From assembly GCA_037447655.1 (NCBI GenBank), contig JBBHKE010001334.1, positions 235,193-281,162 of the forward strand: DNA of 45,970 nucleotides. Reading direction: 5' to 3'. Shown here one piece after another: positions 24,820-33,458 of the stretch. Made by a program: the position numbers and the translations under genes. Position 1 is the first letter of the stretch, and every line of letters starts with the position of its first letter. The notes under the pieces were generated by a model. That model did not search any database and was not told the origin of the DNA. It saw only the letters and a list, made by a program, of their open reading frames with translations. This DNA comes from Zygnema cylindricum (taxonomy: Eukaryota > Streptophyta > Zygnematophyceae > Zygnematales > Zygnemataceae).

Positions 24820-25250
24820 GGGGGTTTGAAAAAAAAATCGGAAAAAATAAAATAAAATCGCAGAAATATCCGGATATTTAGCTTCTCGGTACATGGATTC
24901 GATATATCGATTATCAGATACCTAAAATTCAATATATATCGAATATCGGTTGTAAGTCCTCGATACCCAACACTAAAAATTAGACGCCCAAATACATTTT
25001 GAACTTACGGCGCTAAATTAGTGTGACGCCGCAACGTCTCTTTTTGGAAAAATTCGTAGACGTGACGATAAATTTCCGTACATTTCTGTGTACATTCTGA
25101 TTAGTTTACTGAACAGAAAGTACCGATACGTGCATCGAATCTTATAGTCAATATTCGTACAATTACCGTAATTTGTCTGTAGGTTTCCGTAAAATTTGAG
25201 TTGCAGTTTACAGTAGACGTTTTTTTGCGATTTTTTGAAAACTCACGTAC
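23756..25250. mobile_element. Foldback element with long imperfect inverted arms, about 1.5 kb
   Basis: A 31-bp block at 23773-23803 (beginning AAAATCGCAAAAAAACG) occurs inverted and exact at 25204-25234. Arm homology continues inward: TACTTTCTGTTCAG near 23903-23918 pairs with CTGAACAGAAAGTA near 25111-25124. The arms exceed 200 bp each at lower identity. No transposase is present. The outer ends and target duplication could not be fixed by eye. A smaller TA-flanked element (24576-24973) sits in the middle. Confidence 0.65.
24576..24973. mobile_element. TA-flanked hairpin MITE with GTGTTGGGTATCG termini
   Basis: GTGTTGGGTATCG at the left and CGATACCCAACAC at the right form perfect 13-bp terminal inverted repeats. 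TA borders each side (24574-24575 and 24974-24975). The 398-bp interior is rich in ATATCGATAT-like palindromes. It holds a C-run near 24750 and a 29-base G-run at 24789-24817. The element is nested within the larger foldback element. Confidence 0.75.
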
Positions 25251-25309
25251 AATACTTAGAAACTGGAAAAAAGGAAAAAAACGTGGGTATTGAAAAACTA
25301 GGGTTTTAT

Positions 25310-25671
25310 ACCAAAGTTCAAGTAGGTGAAAGTAGGCCCATACAATATACCTATTGTACGCAAAACATACAATATGACCTTAAGACGCATATTGTATTGG
25401 TCGCAAAATGAAAAAAAATAGTAACAGGGTTGAGTTGCACATCGATCGATAGAGAATTAAACGTCGTCCAAATTTTGAAAAACATTTGGACAATTTTTTT
25501 TTTTCTGTGAGTTTTGAATTGTTTTTTATTTAAACCGTCAAATTCAAACGATCGGACGGTTGTTGATCAAAGTAGCGATCAAGAACATCACATGAAAAAC
25601 CCATAACACAACTTACGATAAAGGCACCTACGAAAGGCCTACCATAAAAAAACCTACTTTTAAACTATGAT
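25310..25671 (+). mobile_element. MITE copy A1 (ACCAWAGTTC termini)
   Basis: Starts ACCAAAGTTCAAGTAGG and ends CCTACTTTTAAACTATGAT, giving inverted termini of about 17-19 bp. A second copy lies in inverted orientation at 29236-29570. Shared interior stretches include GATCAAAGTAGCGATCA and ACAACTTACGATAAAGGC. The flanking TTAT/TTAT could be a short target duplication. Confidence 0.7.
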
Positions 25672-26284
25672 TTATACTAACGATTTTATCTATTTTCGCC
25701 ATAATTGTTGTACGTCAATGTGCGGCCTGGTTCACTTAAATTATCATCGTTTCGTTGGACCACGATTTTTATTAAAAATCACATGAAGAGTTGCATTTTT
25801 GCGGCAAATTTCAAAATATTGGTGTGAATTTATCATAAAAAGGTGATTTTTTCAAACAAATGGTGTAGCTTTATCAAAAGTGGGTTTGTTATAAAAAAGC
25901 TGGCGTGAATTTGTCAAAAAGGTGAGTTCGGGTTCCCGCGATTTTATTTTTTCGTTCAGATTTGAGTGCACTTTCACGTGTCGCCGCGGCTATTATAAAC
26001 TTTTTTTTGAACTAAATGATGGTACAAAATGACACATTCCGTTTGCCGGGCAATATGTAGATATTTTCGAGATCCATCAAGACATACGCAATGTGACAAT
26101 GCGTCAATAACATTGCCGTGGGAAGATATTTGTATTGCGGTGCGCTGAAATCGTTGTGATGCTCGATATTGTTGCGCAGTGTCGATTATTCACTCGAATC
26201 GTTACGATCCACTCGAAGGGTTCAAACCGTTTCGCCGCGAGGATTTTTGTGTACCTCATCAATCCAAGACCGTACATGGCGCTG
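25672..26284. other. Spacer within transposon cluster
   Basis: No gene is seen. The sequence contains loosely repeated TGGTGTGAATTTRTCA-like phrases (about 25818-25925). Confidence 0.4.
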
Positions 26285-26904
26285 TCGCAAACGGTCAACC
26301 GAAACCATGACCGACCGTTAACCGACCACCCCACGCCGGATCCGGAACGGATTCAGTTGCCAAATTTTGAGGGCCGGGCGGTTGCAGTCGGTTGATTCAC
26401 CAAAAAAAAAAGACGGTCGGTTACAGTCGGTCAACCAAAAAACCAAAAAAAATGAAAATTTTGTCTTGTCCATAAAATCTAACATTATTGTACTTTGTAC
26501 TCTTTGGTATCGTGGAAGTACGTGACATCATGATTAGCGTCGCAAATCTGACACGTTAGTAACACTATTTTTTTAGCAAATCTTAAGGAACGCGACAAAG
26601 CGTCGCAAATCTGACACGTTAGTACACTATTCATTTCGCAAATCTAAGGGAACCCGATAAATCGTAATTATTGGCTTATTCATACGTCGTACACTAGATA
26701 ATTTTGTACTTTTTCGGTTACGGGCGGCCACTGTCAGTCGCGAGAAATCGAGTTTCGGCTAACTTTTATTTTCGAAAACGCCGTTCGGTTAACGGTTAAC
26801 AATTTTGGAGCTTGACATAACCCGGTCGGGCGTCGGTTACTCACGTTTTGAAAAAAAAAACGGTCGGTTTCGGTTATGTTAAATTTTGACTTTTGCGACC
26901 TTTG
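26285..26904. mobile_element. Non-autonomous hAT deletion derivative, about 620 bp
   Basis: The left part starts TCGCAAACGGTCAACCG and closely matches the reverse complement of the right end of the 2788-7230 hAT element. The right part ends TTTTGCGACCTTTG and matches the reverse complement of that element's left end. All coding sequence is missing, as in an internal-deletion derivative. The CGCTG preceding the left end matches the first bases after the right end (CGCTGAAT). This suggests an 8-bp duplication whose left copy, plus the terminal CAGAGG, was clipped. Confidence 0.8.
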
Positions 26905-27129
26905 CGCTGAATGCATGTACACAACATCGACGATTCACATTGACCGTACCTGAGGAGGTCACCATGCGTCATTAAAAAGAGCCTTTGTCCTTGTACCGTT
27001 TTCGATCGACACGTGGCTGCATCCACGGGTATCGAGAATAGTCGACTGGCGGTAATCGCATCCAGACAATCCGGAACATCGCGTCGGGCGAACTGCTCGA
27101 TTTCATGAATCCAACGGCTCACGAAGGGC

Positions 27130-27360
27130 GAAATAGTGGTGCTGTATTGTATAGTGGTAACGGTAATAGTGGTGCGGTACGCTAGAACGGTAATATTGGT
27201 GCCGTACTGTATACCGGGAGTAGAGGTGCTGTACTGTAGAACGATTACAGTAGGGCCAAACAGGATAATGTTAATAGTAGCGCCGCAATGTATAAATAGT
27301 TAAACACCACCATTACCACTCCACAGCGCTGTACCGGACCTCGTTCCGCTATTACCCCAT
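27130..27360. repeat. Degenerate tandem repeat with inverted tail
   Basis: AATAGTGGTGCYGTACTGTA-like units recur about five times at roughly 40-bp spacing over 27130-27300. They are followed by a stretch of opposite sense (ACCACCATTACCACTCC), so the block can also fold back. Confidence 0.6.
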
Positions 27361-27368
27361 CAACTCTA

Positions 27369-27886
27369 CACCGTGAATCGCTATTAGCGTAATGAAATAG
27401 ATAGCGTAATGAAACAATTAGCGTTATTTACGCTAATTGGGAATGTCGTCTTTTTTGGAAATAATTTTTATTCTAATTTTTCGTACAATCTAATTTGCAA
27501 ACTGCTTTGTAAAAAATTTCGGTTCAGAATATCTCCACACTACAATATGTGCATGTACGAAATTGTTCAAATCGTACGCCGTCGCATTTTTTTTTCATCC
27601 GCGAATGCCGGAAAATATTTACGCAATTACATGTTAGCGCGATTACGGGACAGCGTGAATATCTTTTCTGTACTTTTCTACTTAAAAAGTACAAAAAAGT
27701 ACAGCTCTGACAGACCGTACACCACACTATTTACGATGGCACTATATTAGAGTCATGAATCCTATTTTATGGAACACCTCAAATAACGTGTAGGAACATT
27801 TAGAATGTCTAATTCTATTTGAGAATTTGCCCAAAAAAACAGGGTACCTCAATTAGCGACCAACACGCTAATAGCGATTCACGGTG
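27369..27886. mobile_element. TA-flanked CACCG MITE, copy 1 of a three-element cluster
   Basis: Left end CACCGTGAATCGCTATTAG and right end CTAATAGCGATTCACGGTG are perfect inverted repeats. TA flanks both (27367-27368 and 27887-27888). It is 518 bp and non-coding. It contains the CCACACTATTTA core shared with the 3031 and 28509 copies. Confidence 0.85.
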
Positions 27887-27933
27887 TACCTCCGATCTTT
27901 ACCTCCGTAAGAAGCCTTCTGTACTATACAGTA

Positions 27934-28482
27934 CACCGTCAATCGTTATTAGAGTATATAACGCCAATTCGGTGCCCTTTTTTCAAAAAAAAAAACCTCA
28001 AATACAATCCATAATTTAATTTTTCCATTATTCTAATTAGGGATTTTTTTCAATTAGCGTTAAAAATGGAAGTACAGTGCAATGGAAATAGTATGGCGTA
28101 CGGACAGGCAATCTCCGTACGAAATGGTACTTTTTGATTTACAAAGGCATAAAAAGACACTTAACATTGTTGCGCACACATGTGAATGTGCACTGGAAGA
28201 AAGAGAAGCACACTCGTTAACAAAAATCACGTTCTAATATGTTCGACCGTCGACCGTGTGAACAGCGCGATGGCGTACGAACTGTCAGATTTTGTAAAGA
28301 TACACATATTACTGTAGACATCGAAAGGGCGGGTATTTATTATTCAGGACAACCCAAATTACAGTTAGGGATTAATTAGTATATATACTTTTTCTCGTAA
28401 AAATAAATCCCCGATTAGTGTTAATAACACTAATTTTTTTTTTACGCTATTTATTCCTTTACTCTAATAGCGATTGACGGTG
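27934..28482. mobile_element. TA-flanked CACCG MITE, copy 2 of the cluster
   Basis: Ends CACCGTCAATCGTTATTAG and CTCTAATAGCGATTGACGGTG form inverted termini, with TA on both sides (27932-27933 and 28483-28484). It is 549 bp. The terminal variant GTCAATCG is present at both ends, so the two ends appear to have evolved together. Confidence 0.85.
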
Positions 28483-28508
28483 TACCAAACCACTACGACA
28501 TTACAGTA

Positions 28509-29123
28509 CACCGCGAATCGTAATTAGAGTAAAGAAAAAATTAGAGTAAAGTAACAAGAAAAACAATTAGAGTTGTTAACGCTAATTTGTGTGATAAAAC
28601 TTTTTCTCAGAGGAAGTTTACTCTAATTTATTTAAGTACTTTATATTGGGTTATGTCGACAATAATTATCCGCGCTGAAATTATGAACACTAAATTACGT
28701 AGAAGCAAAGAATCTGTCAATCCGTATAGTTTTGACGTCATTATGACGCTAGTACTATTTGTCGGGCTGAATGTCAGTTAATGTTCACACTGACGACGAT
28801 GTTGTCGACGGACGAGAGTTATGCGAACGACTTTTTTTCGATGTGATTGATTATCTGTTTAGTGCGATTTCGCGTGAGAGCGTGATTTTATTAAATCCTT
28901 ATTTGTACCTTTTTACCTATAAAAGTACAATTATGCACGGTCGGACGTCGTCTGTACTCCACACTATTTAAAATGAATCTATATTATATTTTTTCACGCT
29001 AATTAAACCTTACCTTAAATAGCATGATGAAAAATTTATAGTAATTTACCCTATTTAAGGTGATAGAGTCGAAATTCAGGGTGACCGAATTAGCGTAATT
29101 TAATCTAATTACGATTCGCGGTG
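28509..29123. mobile_element. TA-flanked CACCG MITE, copy 3 of the cluster
   Basis: Ends CACCGCGAATCGTAATTAG and CTAATTACGATTCGCGGTG are inverted repeats with TA flanks (28507-28508 and 29124-29125). It is 615 bp. The interior resembles the copy nested in the hAT element, including GACGTCATTATGACG and a CACGGTCGGACGTCG block near the right end. Confidence 0.85.
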
Positions 29124-29235
29124 TAGTGCACAACTGTTGGCCCACAATGACGTAATAGGACCATGTCGGATATCGAACAAAATGTCGGTGACACGTAGTT
29201 AGATTGTCTTTTGCGCTCCGGATTTTGTAGTGTGG

Positions 29236-29570
29236 ACCATAGTTCAAAAGTAGGCGTTTCTATTTTAGGCCATTTGTCGGCGCCTTTATCGTAAGTTGTG
29301 TTATGGGCTTTTTCATGTGATCTTCTTTGATCGCTACTTTGATCATCGACCGTCAGATTGCCCAAATTTGACGGTTTAAATAAAAAGTCGCTCAAAACTA
29401 GGCATGACGTTTAATTCTCTATCGATCCATGTGCAACTCAACCCTGTTAGTATTTTATTTCATTTTGCTGCCAATACAATATGGGTCTTAAAGTTATATT
29501 ACTATATTGTATTTTTGCGTACAATATGCATGTTGTATGGGTGTACTTTCACCTACTTTTGAACTATGGT
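29236..29570 (-). mobile_element. MITE copy A2, inverted relative to A1
   Basis: ACCATAGTTCAAAAGTAGG and CCTACTTTTGAACTATGGT are perfect 19-bp terminal inverted repeats. The interior matches the reverse complement of 25310-25671. No coding frame is present. Confidence 0.8.
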
Positions 29571-30030
29571 GTCGACCCTTTTAAATTGTGTAATGTGGAC
29601 CCGGCGCATATAGACAATATCTATAGTTTTGATCTTTAGTTGGGCATAGTTTGACGCTTTAACGTGTAGGTTTGTAGTGTTTGAATAGTTTAGTTTTGTT
29701 GTACTTGCTTTATTAGTTTATTTCTTTTCTTGTAGGCTTTTAACGCATTTTTGTTGTGTTTTTATTACTTTAGGATTTTGGTCTTTAATCTTTGTTGGTC
29801 ATCAATACTTTTTAGTGACAATCATGTTTTGTACATTGATGGTATTACCATCGCGTTCTTGGAAATAAAATCTTTTTTTGGTCGATATACAACGCTAAAA
29901 TTTTGTATAGACTATACGTACAAAGTACTGTACAGTACAGTACTGTACTGCTGTGTATCGCTATTAGCTTTAACTGGCGAAAATAACATCCTCATTGTAT
30001 CGATACACCGTGAACACTACAGTAGTAGCC
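29571..30030 (+). promoter_or_regulatory. Upstream region and leader of NUP43
   Basis: Contains a palindromic GTACTGTACAGTAC block (about 29926-29950), then TATCGCTATTAGC (29956-29968). TACACCGTGAAC at 30004-30015 lies just before the start codon at 30031. The last two resemble terminal sequences of the CACCG MITEs, so part of the leader may derive from such an element. No clear TATA box is assigned. Confidence 0.45.
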
Positions 30031-32983
30031 ATGGCTGCCGCCTTGGACCAATCACCTTCACGTATTCCTCTCGGTAAACATGCAGACGCTTTGCAATGGT
30101 TGACTGCTCCTAGGAATAGCTTATCTGAACGCTTATTGGCTCTTGGTTGCTGGGACTTCGACTCTGGTTCCGGGTCAGTTGAGATATCTGCCATACAATT
30201 TCATTCAGGTTTGGATATAGAGCAAGGAAAGGAAGCTTCTCTCTGCAAACTGGCTGTATGGGAGCACAATTATGGGCGAGTCACTCAGTTACAGACAGTA
30301 AACCAAGCTGACAAGCTAGCGGTAATCAGCGGTTCCTCCACAGGAAACGTTACTGTTTTTGTGACATCTTCTGACATATCCACATTATTAGTGACTGAAA
30401 ATGTTGCAGAAACTCCTTCTACACTGACGCACAATGTACACAAGGGTTCTGTAACTGCACTGGATGTGAGACCTGATTCAAGTGATTATCTTACCGCCGG
30501 AGAAGATGGAAGACTTTGTATTTTTGATATAAATTTGGTAGAAGATCCAGAAGTGGTGTGCATTTATGATACTTTGGGGACAGCTTCATTTTCTGCTGCC
30601 AAATGGACATCTTTCAATGAAATTGTGACTGCAAGTACTGGAGGTGTCCTTCAATCGTGGGATCGACGTCGACCTGGAAAGCCTTCATCACGTTGTCAGT
30701 TTAAGTTGTGAGCTTCATGTTGCTACTTTTGGCCGCCCATCGCTATTAAAGTTATTGAATTATTAATATCAATTTATTAGAGTTAATTACACTGAATTGT
30801 GTTCTGCCACGTGGATTATAACAGGCCACTTAACTAATTACTGTGATTACTACCACTCATTCATATTTTCGGGTCAAAAAAACCTGCACTCGAATTAGAG
30901 TGATTAACTCAAATTGAGATGGGCAGTGTACTTTTGGCCATCTCTGTAACTCACGGGTGCCAAGATCTTTTTCCTTGATTACAAAACAAACAAACAAATG
31001 CTGACAATATTGGCATATGTACCCCCGGGCTTTTTCATTCGTAACCTCCAATGCAAGTTTTTGAGTTTGCCAGATAAATGGAGCTCCCCTTGCTTGTTCT
31101 GGAAGTCAGGCTGTGATGTGTCAGCTTGCAGTTATTTGTCAGCCGGCTAAGCGGACCTTTTCAGCATACTTTTTGCTGGTCAAACCATGAGCAAGGACAT
31201 TTGACAGTCAGCCATCTCACCCAGTCTACAGCTGCAGGGATGCAAATGCTCCAGCTAGTATTCACTCCATTGATGTTCACCATTCTCAGAGGCACCTTTG
31301 TGCGGTGAGCTATCAGCTACTGCTTTTGCTTACGTATATTTATGGCCAGAAAGTCTTCTCTCTTCTTTTTGAGAAATCTAGAACTGCAAAGTCTGCTTTA
31401 CCAATGCTTGTTAAAACTGTTGAAAACTAGTGCTCCTTTCCATGTGTCTTTAAGCTTCGTCAGTCTAGATTAAACAGGGTTTCTGTGATTGGCCAATGTT
31501 TGCTCAATGACAGTTCTTATGTTTTGTTTACAGATGGGAGGCTCTGGAGGTGCTGTTCTTGCCTGGGACCTCCGGTTTCCTCAACAGCCGCATGTAATGG
31601 CCATTGGAGAAGACATTAATCAAGAACTTCGAAGTGACAAATGGACGAACACTGAAGTGTGGCAAGTGAAGTTTGATAAGCTGCTATATAATTCAAACGT
31701 CGTCAGTCAAGATGTACACACAAGGCTTCCGCCAGTCATTGCATGCACTCAAGATGGTGCTTTAGCCGTTATTGATGGAGGTAAGTAACCTTTGTATGCA
31801 TGGAGGTGTCTCGGGCGTCATTTCTGCCAAATCGATAAACTGACCAAGCTATTTCTAACTGATGCTTTGAAAGGCAAGGTGGAACCACTTGACTGATTCC
31901 AGAACTCCAGAGTGCCCTGGTAATTGTACAGGGTGCCATGAGGACTCTCTGGCAGGGTCTATGGATTTTGTTGCAAAGCAACTCTTACCAAGGGCACACC
32001 CAATGGGATAGTGTTTATTTGCTGATGTTTGTATGTGGAGAACTGAAGCTATGTCGCAATGGATAGAATGCAATGTGGGTCCAGTATCAGAGTTATACAT
32101 TAGTCTTGAGCATTGTTTGTTTTTGGATGGTGGAAATATAGAAATGGAGCATGAACTAGCTGTGGAGGCCTGTGGCATCAACTGTTTTGACATTGATAAC
32201 GACTTCGGCCAGGTACAGAATACACCCTATTCAACATTTAGATACTTGGAAAGCCAGACTATGCATTGTCAAGGTCTTGTGTTATGGACTACACCTGATG
32301 ATCGTGTGGACCTGAAAAGATGGATAAGTTTGTGGTGGGGTACACTTCCTGGCTCGAGAGCTAAATGCCTAATTCAAATGACTATTGCTTTTTAGTCTCG
32401 TCCTCACTGTTGTTTGTCCTAGTGCCAAATGTCAGGCTTGTTGTACTCCTGGAGTGAACCTAATGGTCCACAATTTGCAATATTCGTACAGAAATATATA
32501 TTGAATGCAGAATTTTATGAAGCGCTGCTGCTATATGTAGCCATAGTATCTCCAATATGTACATGGTACGAAGTCATGTCCTTCATTTTTTGCAGCAGCA
32601 GTTCATTTGTACATCTGATTCTTCTTCGTGAATATGACATCAATAGTCAAAAGGCAAGGTACTTGATTGTGTACTTTTTCCTCTCAATGGAGACCTTCCA
32701 GAGGGTGTGTTTCATACATTATCCATAGTGTGTTTACAGGTTGAACTGTTTGCGAATGTTAATGAATGAGAAATAGCCAGTTTAATCCATTCATTTTTTT
32801 TGCAACTAAGTTTTGTTCTGGTGGTTGTTTCTTTAAACTTTTATTTAGGTTGTTCGTGACATTTTGATGACTTCATTATGTAACGTATGTTATTTTTTCC
32901 TTCTGCCCGATGTCCAGGATATTATTTGCGGACTGGAAGATGAAAGTTTGCTTCTTGTTCGAAGGAACCGATTTGGATGGTAG
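30031..32983 (+). CDS. NUP43: Nucleoporin NUP43 (WD40 protein of the NUP107-160 / Y complex)
   Basis: NUP43 is a beta-propeller subunit of the Y-shaped scaffold of the nuclear pore. Five exons join in phase: 30031-30707, 31238-31304, 31534-31780, 32142-32212 and 32918-32983. They give 375 aa, close to the family's usual 360-380. All introns are GT-AG. ATG 30031 has a strong context (GCCATGG); an in-frame ATG at 29995 lies in MITE-like sequence. WD-type blocks include LAVWEHNYGRV, VHKGSVTALDVRPDS with LTAGEDGRLCIFDI, LQSWDRRRPG, SIHSIDVHHSQRHLC, AVLAWDLRFPQQP and EVWQVKFDKLL. The typical NUP43 C-terminal signature appears as GINCFDIDNDFGQ, then DIICGLEDESLLLVRR. It converges with the minus-strand plastid gene, 475 bp away. 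An AATAAA near 33288 may serve as a poly(A) signal. Confidence 0.95.
30735..30928. mobile_element. Small insertion in NUP43 intron 1, bordered by 11-bp direct repeats
   Basis: TACTTTTGGCC occurs at 30724-30734 and again at 30929-30939, bracketing 194 bp. The enclosed ends read GCCCATC and GATGGGCAGTG. The right end looks like the CACTG/CACCG group bordered by TA. The 11-bp repeat would instead suit a Mutator-type target duplication. The type is unresolved. Confidence 0.55.
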
Positions 32984-33458
32984 TTTTTCATCTCCATTAA
33001 CAGTGTGTAGCATTAGCAAAAAAGACTTTTCTTTCCAATTTGTAATTTTTTCAACACCAATAAAAGTTAACTATCAAAAAGAGTATGTTTATGTCTAGTA
33101 GAAGATTGTGGAATATCAGTAAAAAAACATGTCCATGACATTGCACTTCAATTTTACCAAAACTTTCAGTCTCCACAAAGTTATTTTTACATCAATAATA
33201 CATGATAATGAATTTTCTTTTGTTTATGTTACCTGGATTGGAGAATATGTACGCGTAAATATTCTTCAAGTGGATATTTGATTGTTTCAAAATAAACCTA
33301 GCTATTGCCATCAGCAAAGAGTCTATTCCAAAGTTCTTTGCTGATGGATCGACAAAAAGCTAAAACACAACTGCTCAATCCTGCCAAGGGAGATGATATG
33401 CACATATTCAGTTCCTATTCAAACCAATCAATCTTGAAAAGAAAAAAACAAACAAATA

